From Sphingomonas sp. Leaf230 (lineage in GTDB: Bacteria; Pseudomonadota; Alphaproteobacteria; Sphingomonadales; Sphingomonadaceae), in NCBI RefSeq assembly GCF_001421745.1, contig NZ_LMKW01000009.1:554322-618321 (forward strand): 64,000 nt of DNA, read 5' to 3'. The notes beneath the pieces are model-generated. The model was given only the letters and a program-made list of their open reading frames with translations. It was not told the origin of the DNA and did not search any database. The position numbers and the translations under genes were made by a program. Below, in pieces: positions 1 to 8,656 of the stretch (positions are counted from its first letter, which is position 1; every line of letters starts with the position of its first letter).

Positions 1-10
1 CCAGCCTGTC

Positions 11-442
11 GTGATCGTCTTCGACCTCAGATGCGGCGGCGGGCACGTGTTCGAGGCGTGGTTCGGATCGAGCGACGCGTATGAAAGCCAGCGTAAAGCG
101 GGGCAGGTGCAATGCCCGGTCTGCAACGGTGGCGATGTGACCAAGGCGGTCATGGCGCCTGCAATTCCATCGAAGAGCAACTCGAAGCCCTCTCCGCCGA
201 GCCCGGACGCGTTGAAGGCCGCTATGAAGATGCTTGCCGCGCGGCAAGCAAAAGCGCTCGAATCGTCGGAATGGGTCGGCACCGCCTTTGCCGACCGCGC
301 CCGCGCGATGCATCTCGGCGAGGAGAAGCAGGCGACGATCCATGGTCAGGCCAGTCTCGCCGAGGCGAAGACACTGGTTGACGAGGGCGTGCCGGTCGCG
401 CCGCTGCCGCTGCCCGTCGTTCCGCCCGAAAAGACCAACTGA
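11..442 (+). CDS. DUF1178 family protein
   Basis: A 143-residue protein beginning at a GTG, with the N-terminal pattern typical of the DUF1178 family (MIVFDLRC followed by GHVFEAWF). C8, C35 and C38 look like part of a zinc-ribbon-like site (a CPVC pair at 35-38). The rest is Ala/Lys rich and ends in a Pro/Val-rich tail. The family is of unknown function and is widespread in alphaproteobacteria, so this is the chromosomal gene just outside the left border of the integrated element. The GTG start is chosen because the family motif begins right there, although only 10 bases lie upstream in the window. Confidence 0.85.
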   Translation: MIVFDLRCGGGHVFEAWFGSSDAYESQRKAGQVQCPVCNGGDVTKAVMAPAIPSKSNSKPSPPSPDALKAAMKMLAARQAKALESSEWVGTAFADRARAMHLGEEKQATIHGQASLAEAKTLVDEGVPVAPLPLPVVPPEKTN

Positions 443-473
443 GCCGCGTTCGGGCCCGATTTCAGGCGGCACG

Positions 474-487
474 TGGCGGAAGAGGTG
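474..487. repeat. attL core of the tRNA-Ser island
   Basis: TGGCGGAAGAGGTG occurs here and again, in the same orientation, at 28949-28962, where it is the 3' end (acceptor arm with CCA) of a tRNA-Ser gene. Weaker identity (TCGAAC) continues into the T-loop region on both sides. It lies 156 bp upstream of a P4-type integrase that points into the element. The simplest reading is the duplicated attachment core left by integration at the tRNA 3' end. Confidence 0.85.
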
Positions 488-621
488 TCCGTCGAACTAA
501 TCGTCTGACACCGTATGATAACGTCGATCTGAACGCAGCTACTGCTCTGATTGTGCAAGATATTCCTAGCCGCTTCGTATTACTGCGTATGACCACGTTG
601 TGCTAAAGAGGGTCACGAATC

Positions 622-629
622 AGGGCAGA
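622..629 (+). repeat. Possible integrase arm-type site, left end
   Basis: The 8-mer AGGGCAGA lies just upstream of the integrase start and recurs twice near the other end of the element (28888-28895 and 28900-28907) in the same orientation. In the excised circle these would flank the att core, as arm-type sites do. Based only on repetition and position. Confidence 0.35.
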
Positions 630-643
630 GAATTGGGGCACAG

Positions 644-1831
644 ATGGCTAAGACGAACGCGCTCACAGCGTTAGCCGTGCGGAACGCAAAGATTAACGGC
701 CGAATCGCCGATGGGGGTGGCCTGTATTTGTCGACGACCAACGGCGGAAAGCGCTGGACCTTCATTTATCGATGGGACGGCAAGCGGCGAGAGATGGGGC
801 TGGGGTCTGCCGCTACGGTAAAGCTAGCGGACGCGCGGACCCTAGCTAGTGCCGCTCGCGACCATCTCGCTGCCGGAGTCGACCCCGTTGCGGGCCGGGA
901 AGCTGCGCGGACATCGGCGGTCATTCCGAAATTAGTGACGTTCGCCACCTATGCGGAGGCTTACATCGCGTCCGTTGAGCATGGATGGCGGAATGAGAAA
1001 CACCGGCAGCAATGGCGCAGCAGTCTGAAAACCCATGCTGCCAGTCTGTCAGACTTGGATCTCAATGCGATCACGACAGACCACGTTTTAGACGTGCTTC
1101 GTCCGATCTGGTCTGACAAGCCGGAAACCGCTGGTCGCGTTCGCGGCAGGATCGAAAAAATCTTGAACGCGGCGAAGGCCCGTGGATTACGAAGCCGTGA
1201 CGCCGCAAACCCTGCGCAGTGGCGCGGTCACTTGGATATCCTGCTGCCCCTTAGGTCCAAGCTGTCACGCGGACACCATCGCGCGCTTCCCTACTCTGAG
1301 ATGCCGTCATTCATGCAGATGCTCGCTGGCCGTCCTGCTATGGCAGCGAAGGCACTGACGTTTTTAGTTCATTGCGCGTCCCGATCAGGCGAAGTCCTTG
1401 GGGCTCGCTGGGGAGAGATTGAGGGTAGCTTATGGACCATACCGGCCGACCGTATGAAGGGTGGCCGGCCGCATACGGTGCCGCTCTCAAATGCAGCCCA
1501 GCAACTGATCTCTGAAATGGAACGCGGAGAAGCCACCGACTTCATTTTTCACGGTGGTGAACCAGACCGTCCAATGTCGAACATGTCCATGGCCATGCTG
1601 CTGCGACGAATGAAAGTGAACGTCACTGTTCACGGTTTTAGATCGACATTCAAAGACTGGGCGTCGGACGAAACCAGCTACCCCGACGAGCTATCGGAGG
1701 AATCACTGGCCCACATTATTGGGTCAGCCGTTAGACGTGCGTACCGCCGTGGCGAGGCTCTTGATCGTCGCCGCAAGTTGATGGACGAATGGTCCGACTA
1801 CATTCTGGAATTCAACTCAAAGTTGAAATAG
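644..1831 (+). CDS. int: P4-type tyrosine integrase
   Basis: A 395-residue site-specific recombinase expected to integrate and excise the element at tRNA-Ser. The N-terminus (about 1-90) matches the DUF4102-type arm-binding domain of P4 integrases (DGGGLYL, GKRREMGLG). A SAM-like core-binding domain spans about 100-200, and the catalytic domain follows. Visible catalytic parts are Arg in CASRSGEVLGARW (about 247), HGFRSTF (His about 331, Arg about 334), LAHIIG, and the nucleophile Tyr in RAYRRGEALDRR (about 367). It is full length for the family, so probably active. It lies immediately inside attL and reads inward. Confidence 0.93.
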   Translation: MAKTNALTALAVRNAKINGRIADGGGLYLSTTNGGKRWTFIYRWDGKRREMGLGSAATVKLADARTLASAARDHLAAGVDPVAGREAARTSAVIPKLVTFATYAEAYIASVEHGWRNEKHRQQWRSSLKTHAASLSDLDLNAITTDHVLDVLRPIWSDKPETAGRVRGRIEKILNAAKARGLRSRDAANPAQWRGHLDILLPLRSKLSRGHHRALPYSEMPSFMQMLAGRPAMAAKALTFLVHCASRSGEVLGARWGEIEGSLWTIPADRMKGGRPHTVPLSNAAQQLISEMERGEATDFIFHGGEPDRPMSNMSMAMLLRRMKVNVTVHGFRSTFKDWASDETSYPDELSEESLAHIIGSAVRRAYRRGEALDRRRKLMDEWSDYILEFNSKLK

Positions 1832-1956
1832 ACGCTGGGATATTCGAATGCACAATCAACTTTCTCATAGTTCGCGAAGACTTTCCCACGGATATTAGGT
1901 TGAACAAGGTTGGGGGTGTATGTCTCCGAATCGGAAGCCCGAGTCGGAGAATCGTC

Positions 1957-2184
1957 ATGACCACTACTGTCCAACCATGGAAAGACATTGAGCCACGAGG
2001 GCCGTACTTGCGCCCTGCTCAAGCCGCAGCATTTTGCGGCATCTCGAAGCCCACCTTATATGAGATGGTACGAGCAGGGACCTTTCCGGCTCCCGTTCGC
2101 GTGCATCCTCAGGGCAAAGCCACCGTAATTCCGCAGCCTTGGCTGGAAGCCGTATTGTCGGCCCGCATGAGGGCAGCAGCATGA
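1957..2184 (+). CDS. AlpA-family excisionase/transcriptional regulator
   Basis: A 75-residue helix-turn-helix protein of the AlpA/MerR-like type: YLRPAQAAAFCGISKPTLYEMV is the HTH, followed by GTFPAPVRV and a short basic end. AlpA proteins in P4-like elements activate integrase/excision genes or act as excisionases. The start is ATG 1957 with GGAGA six bases upstream; an open frame continues to 1789 but overlaps the integrase and lacks family similarity. Its stop overlaps the next start (ATGA), which opens a four-gene run of overlapping genes. A second AlpA gene lies at 23482-23745. Confidence 0.85.
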   Translation: MTTTVQPWKDIEPRGPYLRPAQAAAFCGISKPTLYEMVRAGTFPAPVRVHPQGKATVIPQPWLEAVLSARMRAAA

Positions 2185-2771
2185 GCCCTCAGGAGCAGGT
2201 AAAGAACCTGCAGACCAAGCGCGCCACAGCGAGAGCTCAGCGCGACGCCAACGCCTTGGCAATTACTGCCGATGACGCGGCGCGACAGGTCAACGCGGAA
2301 GCTGACGTGCTGGGCCTCCCGCGCCCTCATGAACAACTGTCCGACGCCAAACGTGCCGATCTGATCGAAGCCCAGGCCGCCTGCGTCCGGATAATCGAAT
2401 TCGTGGACAACCAGATGCCTGGCGCGGTTCAGCAGGTTGAAAATGCCGTTGCCGCCCGACGGAGTGTTCAAGGGCAGCACATACGGGCAGAGCTTGTGCC
2501 GCCATTGCTTGAAGCGGCGCAGGAAGCCGGCGCCGTGTTTGGACGTGCGCTCGCCAGCCTAGCTGCTGCCGAAGATACCGCCTTACGGCTGCAGAGCCGC
2601 CTAGGCACGCCATACGGCCACGGCAACGCGTCAGCACTCTGCGCTGCCATGAGCTCGGCCCAAGCGGCGAACATCTACTGCGACGTCGGGCCAGGGCGCG
2701 GGGCTTGGGACTGGGCGGGATACTCAGAAACTGCCGCCAAAATCGAAGAACAGATACAGGAGGTTGCATAG
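2181..2771 (+). CDS. Hypothetical protein, helical, phage-island type
   Basis: A 196-residue protein that I do not recognise. It is Ala/Gln rich and looks largely alpha-helical: charged heptad-like stretches at about 1-45 and 80-150 suggest coiled coil. The tail has GRGAWDWAGY then a helical end. The start at 2181 overlaps the AlpA stop as ATGA, and its TAG overlaps the next gene's GTG, so it is very probably co-translated with both neighbours. Position between AlpA and the primase suggests an element-maintenance role, which is inference only. Confidence 0.6.
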   Translation: MSPQEQVKNLQTKRATARAQRDANALAITADDAARQVNAEADVLGLPRPHEQLSDAKRADLIEAQAACVRIIEFVDNQMPGAVQQVENAVAARRSVQGQHIRAELVPPLLEAAQEAGAVFGRALASLAAAEDTALRLQSRLGTPYGHGNASALCAAMSSAQAANIYCDVGPGRGAWDWAGYSETAAKIEEQIQEVA

Positions 2772-3538
2772 TGACCCAACCAGTCAAAAGCGATCCGGTG
2801 ACGCTGCTGGCGCTCGGCAACCGTATGGGCCTGCAGGGCTTCGCCACGACAGAGAAGCTAAGCGTCGAAGTTGGCGACGACCAGAAGCGTGGCGCAGGTG
2901 CTGCCGCCATCGCTGCGGCCAAGCAGGCCGGCCTGAAGGGCTTCACCGTGTCGGCCCCGGCCCAGTCACAGCCGCCCCGCAGCGAAGGCACTATGGCGCT
3001 CGCCGTACGGCTCGGGCTTCCAGGCTTCGTGCCGAAGGAGGCTGCGGCAACCAAGGGCACTCCTACGTCGAAGCCCGCGACAGTCCCGCCGACCATTCGA
3101 GTATCGCAGACCCCGAGTGCAGCGGCGTCGCATACATCCACATCCCGCGCTGCCGCGCCTGCGCCACAAATGTCGAAGCAACGGTTTGTGTGCGTAGACA
3201 TTGCCGCTGGCGGCCTTGATGCGTTCACGGCACTTGAGGGTAAGATGGGCCAACCGTTCGCATCGAACGTCCGCGGTCAATCTTCATGGCTGCAGCGCGA
3301 CAATCCTGACGGCGGCCAGACGCGGGCCTATCCTGCGATGAATACCGACCTCATCAAGCTGGAAGCGATGGGCAGCAACCTAGGAAGCCCCGCGCTGCGC
3401 ATGAGTGTCGGTCCGCTACCCCTGAGCCAGTTCGCAATGCACACGTCCGCAGGACCCGTTAAGTCTGGATCGCAGAAGTCAGCATCGGGCATAAACCCCA
3501 GCGTACCCGGTGCCCTCCGTCAGGCGCTGAGACGATGA
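2771..3538 (+). CDS. Hypothetical protein with three GLxGF repeats
   Basis: A 255-residue protein starting at a GTG that overlaps the previous TAG by one base. The N-terminal third carries three spaced copies of an Ala-rich helix ending in GLxGF (GLQGF 20-24, GLKGF 54-58, GLPGF 82-86), separated by linkers, then a Pro/Thr/Ser/Ala-rich hinge (about 95-135). The C-terminal half begins FVCVDIAAGGLDAFTALEGKMG and is followed by GQ/NP-rich sequence. No family recognised. The repeat plus linker design suggests a multivalent binding protein. Its TGA overlaps the next ATG. Confidence 0.55.
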   Translation: MTQPVKSDPVTLLALGNRMGLQGFATTEKLSVEVGDDQKRGAGAAAIAAAKQAGLKGFTVSAPAQSQPPRSEGTMALAVRLGLPGFVPKEAAATKGTPTSKPATVPPTIRVSQTPSAAASHTSTSRAAAPAPQMSKQRFVCVDIAAGGLDAFTALEGKMGQPFASNVRGQSSWLQRDNPDGGQTRAYPAMNTDLIKLEAMGSNLGSPALRMSVGPLPLSQFAMHTSAGPVKSGSQKSASGINPSVPGALRQALRR

Positions 3539-3831
3539 GGCCGCGCCGCATGATCGCCTGGCCGTTGTGGGAGCAGCGTCGGATCGCAGAACTGCAGGCC
3601 GGAGGCATGCCCCCGGAAGTCGCCCGGTGCATCGGCAAGGCCGAAACAGTCAATCGGCAGCGCATTAGCCGCTGCATTGGCTGGCGAAGGGCTCGGACGG
3701 CCGAGTTGGACTGCGTCGTCACCGGCGAGACGGTCAAGTTCGTGATTATCGGGGGCCTCGCAGGGCTGACTCCTGCGCAGCGGCAGCGCCTGTTTGCCCT
3801 GCCGAACCTATCGCCGATGATCACGCCGTAA
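3535..3831 (+). CDS. Small basic hypothetical protein
   Basis: A 98-residue protein rich in Arg (WRRAR, NRQRISRCIGW), last of the four-gene overlapping run that starts with AlpA; ATG 3535 overlaps the preceding TGA. The middle resembles a small DNA-binding helical unit (MPPEVARCIGKAETVNRQRISRC), then TGETVKFVIIGG and LTPAQRQRLFALP. I do not recognise a family. A 12-bp hairpin follows 25 bases after the stop. Confidence 0.5.
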   Translation: MRPRRMIAWPLWEQRRIAELQAGGMPPEVARCIGKAETVNRQRISRCIGWRRARTAELDCVVTGETVKFVIIGGLAGLTPAQRQRLFALPNLSPMITP

Positions 3832-3855
3832 GGCTTCGTCGACACTAAAAACAGA

Positions 3856-3887
3856 AAGCCGGAGCGAGGATGAAATCGCTCCGGCTT
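3856..3887 (+). terminator. Hairpin after the AlpA operon
   Basis: Arms 3856-3867 and 3876-3887 (AAGCCGGAGCGA and its exact complement) form a 12-bp perfect stem with an 8-base loop. No T-run follows on the plus strand; a run of five T lies past it on the minus strand. Position at the end of the four-gene run suggests termination or transcript stabilisation. Confidence 0.55.
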
Positions 3888-3961
3888 CCCTGGATTCTGC
3901 GAACCCGTCCACACGGAGATACATAGCAGATTCTGGGCCTGACACAAGGCTTAGTTGAATT

Positions 3962-6475
3962 ATGGCTACCCGTTTTAAGCATCTGTCTCTCGTATCTTCT
4001 ACTGACTCAGAACCGCAGTCGATCATTGATCAAATCAGCGATCTCGTCGGGGCGGGGTTTGCTGTTCACTGGATCAAACCGCGATCGAAGAAGCCCGCCT
4101 ACGGTGCGGGATGGCCTGATGCGCCTGTCTCTTCATTTGAAACGTTGCGATCAACGTATGTCGACGGTAACAACGTAGGCGTTCGGCTCGGGCAGCCATC
4201 TGCTCTTGTTGGCGGCGGCTACCTTCACGCCATCGACCTCGATATTCGTATTCCCGAGCTCGCAGATGAAGCCTGGGCAGCGTTCGCGGCCCTCTTTCCA
4301 AACGTCCGCCGCGAGGATCTGCCAGAAGTCGCATCGGGTAGTGGTGGTGAGTCACGGCATCTCTATTTTGTCACTGACAGGCCGTTCAATTCGAAGCTGT
4401 TGGCACGGTCTGACGGCAAACACCGTCGCGCGGATGGCGGATGGCCCAATGATTGGGAAATCGAGCTATTTGGGAGTGGTAAGCAAATAGTTCTCCCGCC
4501 TTCTATCCATCCTGTGACCGGAAAGCCGTATACTTGGGTCCGCGAGTTCGATTTCGACGGCTTCGAACAGCCGTTTATCCCGGCCGCCCACGTCGAGTTG
4601 CTGGGCGCCGTCGATGCGCAGATGCTTCCGTTTGAAGCCATTCCTCCCGCGACGTTTGAACCGGGTCAGTTGGAAAACGAACTGGCGATGATTCCGGTCT
4701 CCGATTTGCACTACGACGAATGGATCAAGCTCGGCCAGGCGCTGCACCACCAGTTTGGTGGGTCACAGGAGGGCCTGGACCTGTGGGAGAAGCATACCCG
4801 CCGGTCGACGAAATTCACCGGTGACGCCCAGCTGCGCGAAATGCGTCGCATCAAGTGGCGTTCGTTCGGCAAGTATCGCGGCAAACCCGTTACTATACTG
4901 ACAGTCCGTCAGTGGTATCGCGATGCATTCCATGTCGCGCAGGTTGCTGACTTGGACGATATGGAGGATCTACCAGTCGAGCTCACCTTACCGACCGGCC
5001 CATCGGATTTTGACGACCTCCTCAATGCGCCTTCCCCAATCGCGTCATCTGATGAATCGGTCTTCGATATCGGGCTCAGCGATACGGCGCCGGACTGGAA
5101 GACGCTACTAGCTATCAACGAGAAGGGCAGCATCGAAGCGAACCTGCACAACCTGCGTCTAATCATCGAAAACGACAAGCGGACTACAGGCGTGATGGCC
5201 TTCAATGAGTTCAGCCAAGAGATTGTGCAGAGGGGTATGCCCGGAGTCCGCTCGCCCAACCGGAAGAACCAAGCGAAGCCCTTCGTCCAGCTGACGGGGC
5301 CGATTTGGACCCTGCACGATCGTGCGAACGGAGACTTCTGGACCGTCGAGAAAGACAACAGCATCCGCGCGATGATCGAAGCCCCTAAGACGCAGGGCGG
5401 TTACGGGATCAAGGTTTCTGATCGCGACCTACAGGCGGCGATCGAACTCGCCGGTCACAAAATCTGCTTCCATCCCGTACGCGAATATCTGTCGGCCCAA
5501 CAATGGGATGGCACGCCGCGGGTCGAGCGGCTGTTCATTGACTACCTGGGCGCAACAGACGACGCCTACGGCCGTGACATCGCACGGCTAATGATGACCG
5601 CGGGCGTTGCTCGGATATTCGAGCCCGGCTGTAAGTGGGACTACGTCGTCATCCTGCAGGGCCTGCAGGGGAAGCGCAAATCTACCTTCATCAGCACGCT
5701 GGCAAAGAACTGGGCGGCCGAGCTCGAGGGAGACATGACGGACACACGCGCCATGGTCGAGGCGATGCAGAAAGCGTGGATACTCGAAATTCCGGAACTA
5801 GCTGGCTTTACCCGCGCCGACGTTCGACACATCAAGGGGTTCGTCAGCCGGCAGACGGACAAAGTGCGGCTGGCATATGCCAAACGGGCACAGGAGTATC
5901 GTCGGCAATCTATATTTTGCGGCTCCACCAACGACTTCAAATTCTTGAAAGACGATACCGGCAACCGTCGTTTCTGGCCTATCGGCTGCCACGTCGAGTC
6001 GATCGATATTGATCGACTTCGGGCTGAAGTCGACCAGCTTTGGGCCGAAGCCGTCGTGCTCTACCGCGCCATGCGCGTCGCGCAGCCGTTCGGGGACTTG
6101 CCGCTTTATCTGACCGGCGAGGCTGCACAGGCGATCGCAGTTCAGCATCAGGAGTCAGCGCAGGTGGAAAGCGCGGATGAGGCGCAGGCAGGTCAGATCG
6201 GCGCTTGGCTTGATACGCCGATTATCAGCGGCAGCGTTGATGACGACCGAGACGCTGACGGCAAAGCCATCGTTCGGCACGAGACATGTTTGCTCGAAAT
6301 CTGGGTCGACTGCCTGAAGAAGGACCGCGGACTCTATAACCAGCAGGCCGCGCAGATGCTTGGTCGCGCAATGCGGTTGGTGCCAGGATGGACACCAGAA
6401 AAGACGCCTCGTCGATTTAACAAAGAATATGGAGTGCAGCGTGCAATCACTCGCGACATTGCGACGCTGCCTTAG
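3962..6475 (+). CDS. Primase-polymerase / VirE-type helicase fusion
   Basis: An 837-residue replication protein of the kind used by phage satellites and integrative elements. Residues about 20-200 form a bifunctional primase/polymerase (Prim-Pol) domain with metal-binding D92 and D94 in HAIDLDIR, the SRH motif at 131-133, and WEIELFGSGKQ. A PriCT-like segment (YDEWIKLGQALHHQFGG) lies at about 250-300. The C-terminal half is a virulence-associated E/D5-like superfamily 3 helicase-type ATPase: Walker A in QGLQGKRKST (about 566-575), Walker B-like WILEIPEL (about 606-613) and FCGSTNDFKFLKDDTGNRRFWP. It probably primes and unwinds the element's own DNA. It stands as a single gene with a short leader. 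Confidence 0.88.
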   Translation: MATRFKHLSLVSSTDSEPQSIIDQISDLVGAGFAVHWIKPRSKKPAYGAGWPDAPVSSFETLRSTYVDGNNVGVRLGQPSALVGGGYLHAIDLDIRIPELADEAWAAFAALFPNVRREDLPEVASGSGGESRHLYFVTDRPFNSKLLARSDGKHRRADGGWPNDWEIELFGSGKQIVLPPSIHPVTGKPYTWVREFDFDGFEQPFIPAAHVELLGAVDAQMLPFEAIPPATFEPGQLENELAMIPVSDLHYDEWIKLGQALHHQFGGSQEGLDLWEKHTRRSTKFTGDAQLREMRRIKWRSFGKYRGKPVTILTVRQWYRDAFHVAQVADLDDMEDLPVELTLPTGPSDFDDLLNAPSPIASSDESVFDIGLSDTAPDWKTLLAINEKGSIEANLHNLRLIIENDKRTTGVMAFNEFSQEIVQRGMPGVRSPNRKNQAKPFVQLTGPIWTLHDRANGDFWTVEKDNSIRAMIEAPKTQGGYGIKVSDRDLQAAIELAGHKICFHPVREYLSAQQWDGTPRVERLFIDYLGATDDAYGRDIARLMMTAGVARIFEPGCKWDYVVILQGLQGKRKSTFISTLAKNWAAELEGDMTDTRAMVEAMQKAWILEIPELAGFTRADVRHIKGFVSRQTDKVRLAYAKRAQEYRRQSIFCGSTNDFKFLKDDTGNRRFWPIGCHVESIDIDRLRAEVDQLWAEAVVLYRAMRVAQPFGDLPLYLTGEAAQAIAVQHQESAQVESADEAQAGQIGAWLDTPIISGSVDDDRDADGKAIVRHETCLLEIWVDCLKKDRGLYNQQAAQMLGRAMRLVPGWTPEKTPRRFNKEYGVQRAITRDIATLP

Positions 6476-6580
6476 ACCTCCAAGAGAGGGTTTGCCTGTC
6501 TTCCGACATCGCCGCGGCCGATGATGGTAAAGGATGCGAACCCTACCTCTAGAATTGAGCCAGTCAGCACTGCATGCGGG

Positions 6581-8656
6581 TTAGCCTGTCTCCCAGACTT
6601 CGTTGAGTATCCGCGCGGCGAGTGCGGCCTTATCCTGCGGGAGAAAACGACCATAATGGAGCGCGACCATCTCTGGGGTATCTTGGATGGCGTAGCTGGC
6701 CTGCTCGAACGACCCCGTAGTCTTGAGGATGTGCGTAGCCAGAACATCGCGGACATTATGCGGGCCATGCGGCAGCAGCCCTGCGATGGCCCCGCGTTTC
6801 GTATAAGGATTATAGATTCCGTATCGCTGAATAATCAGCCGCCAGGCTTCATAGAATGTCGCGGAGTCATAAGCCGCGTCGCGCGAGGTACGCTTCACCG
6901 TTTTCACGAAAAACGTGCAGGGATCTTCCGCGGCCGCCAGTAGAATTGGCCGATGCTGAGCGATGTAGGCGTCGATATGAGGGTATAGACCGTCGAGATC
7001 TGGCAACAGAAGCCTGAAGGGTTGCCCGCCGAAGAAGGACGAGTTTGCATTCTTGAAGGCGTTTGACGGAATAAGGACTTCCCACTTTGTCTCACGAACG
7101 TTCCAACGAAGTTCGCCACGCTTGAGCGTCTCAAGCTGGCGTTCGGACCGCGGCGTATTGCCGCGCGGACATAAAAGCAGTTGCCGCAAATTCTTCTGAC
7201 GGACGCCTAGGTGAAGGCCCATTCGTAACATAAGCATGCCGCGCACGACCTCAGCGGCTGCCTTGGGATAACGTCGCCCGTCCGGGATGCGAGCCGCAAT
7301 TTCCGCGGTGATCAGCCGATAGCTCGCTAGCGGACGGTCGGTTTCGAGAATGGCCAGAATTGGCTCGAACGGGTCGCGGTGCACTCGCGCGACCCGTTGG
7401 ATTTCTTTGGCCCGCCGTAGACAGTGATCATGAGCCTGGTCGCAGATGCCGTCCCAGTCGATCCGCGCACGCGCCAAGTCATCGTCGCTTACCAAGCCAT
7501 CGATTACGGCTAGATCGAATGCGATCGCAGGGCGCTGCCGCAACCATCCAGTCTCCCGGCGCGTCAGCGCCAAGCCGAACGCCAGCATGTTGACTTCCCA
7601 GTTCGTGTAGAAGCCTCGCTTTGTTTCGCGCCAAGTGAGATACCAGTCCCATACTGACGGCAGGACGAGCAGGCCGAGGGTGAGGCTATCGGACGGCACC
7701 CCCCGGCCGCCGATTGGTGAAGTGGGATCAGCGGTCATCGCCCCGAACAGCAACCCAAGATGTTCGACCTTCTGTGCAACCGTCTCATCGCCCCATACAC
7801 CTGCTCGTTTGCTGCCAATCGCGCTCAGTGTGGACGTCTTGAATTGTATCAAATCTTTGACTTCACGGATCAACCGCGGCGGGGTGCGCAAGCCATTCAC
7901 CTTCGGGTACAGCACGGCATCGTCCCACGCCCCGCAGTCGACACCGTCGAGCGGTGGGAAGCGCAGACCATAACGGTGCCTGAGAGATTCGGCCTGATAG
8001 CGGCGATAGTCGGTCGCTCCGGAAACGATCACAGTTCGGACCCAATCGATGATTTCAGCGCGTTCGGCGTCAGGGCGCTGGTCGAGATCGTCGGGCAGAT
8101 GCCACGCCATGCGCCGCCGCTCGGAATCCGCGATGTTCGTAAAACGGTGGCCCCGTGGTGCTTTTGCCGCCGCGATCAGTTTGTCGCGAAAATAGTCGGC
8201 CGGCAGACGATACCGTTGCTCGACGCGCCCGAGAACCTCGAAGCTCTGTAACGTGGCCGGCAGCCTCTTCCCGATCTTCCAATTGTGGAAGGTCTTGCGA
8301 TCGAACGCCTCGCCTGATGCGATGACCGCGCGGTGGAGATGGTGACAGCTATCGCCATGACGTTCGAGATGAAGGGCAAAAGCCTCGGGAAATGTCGGCG
8401 GATCGACCCATTCGAGGACAAGAGGCTGTGGAAACTCAACAATCGCGCGCGGTTTCGGCCCTCTCTTTTTTGGAAGGGACAACGTGTCTGGCTTGGCAGC
8501 AAAGGTGCGCGCGAGATTACATGGGTCCTTGGGTGAAATGGCAACGGGCAAAAACGGTCTCCTGAGCAAAATTTTGCTCAGACCAAGACGCCTGACGGCG
8601 CGCTTCGCGCTAAACTTTAGCGACCAGTTGTCCTTCCCAAGGACGAGGACGTTCAC
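6581..8656 (-). CDS. Large tyrosine recombinase-like protein
   Basis: A 691-residue protein whose C-terminal quarter carries tyrosine recombinase motifs: Arg in GVRQKNLRQLLL (about 489), HNVRDVLATH (His 633, Arg 636) and a terminal Tyr in HYGRF (668). The long N-terminal region (1-450), with QRYRLPADYFRDKL and KVEHLGLLFGAM, is not one I can name. It is nearly twice the length of the P4 integrase and on the opposite strand, alone. The start shown is the first ATG; a start further in is possible because the first 50 residues are basic and poorly structured. Its upstream region holds the CTGTAAC iterons. A second recombinase in one island hints at a composite origin or a different DNA transaction such as dimer resolution. 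Confidence 0.8.
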   Translation of the reverse strand: MNVLVLGKDNWSLKFSAKRAVRRLGLSKILLRRPFLPVAISPKDPCNLARTFAAKPDTLSLPKKRGPKPRAIVEFPQPLVLEWVDPPTFPEAFALHLERHGDSCHHLHRAVIASGEAFDRKTFHNWKIGKRLPATLQSFEVLGRVEQRYRLPADYFRDKLIAAAKAPRGHRFTNIADSERRRMAWHLPDDLDQRPDAERAEIIDWVRTVIVSGATDYRRYQAESLRHRYGLRFPPLDGVDCGAWDDAVLYPKVNGLRTPPRLIREVKDLIQFKTSTLSAIGSKRAGVWGDETVAQKVEHLGLLFGAMTADPTSPIGGRGVPSDSLTLGLLVLPSVWDWYLTWRETKRGFYTNWEVNMLAFGLALTRRETGWLRQRPAIAFDLAVIDGLVSDDDLARARIDWDGICDQAHDHCLRRAKEIQRVARVHRDPFEPILAILETDRPLASYRLITAEIAARIPDGRRYPKAAAEVVRGMLMLRMGLHLGVRQKNLRQLLLCPRGNTPRSERQLETLKRGELRWNVRETKWEVLIPSNAFKNANSSFFGGQPFRLLLPDLDGLYPHIDAYIAQHRPILLAAAEDPCTFFVKTVKRTSRDAAYDSATFYEAWRLIIQRYGIYNPYTKRGAIAGLLPHGPHNVRDVLATHILKTTGSFEQASYAIQDTPEMVALHYGRFLPQDKAALAARILNEVWETG

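Noticed and set aside
2290..3228. A 312-codon minus-strand open frame
   Set aside because: It runs opposite two overlapping plus-strand genes with coupled starts; its translation is Arg/Cys/Ser-biased and without motifs.
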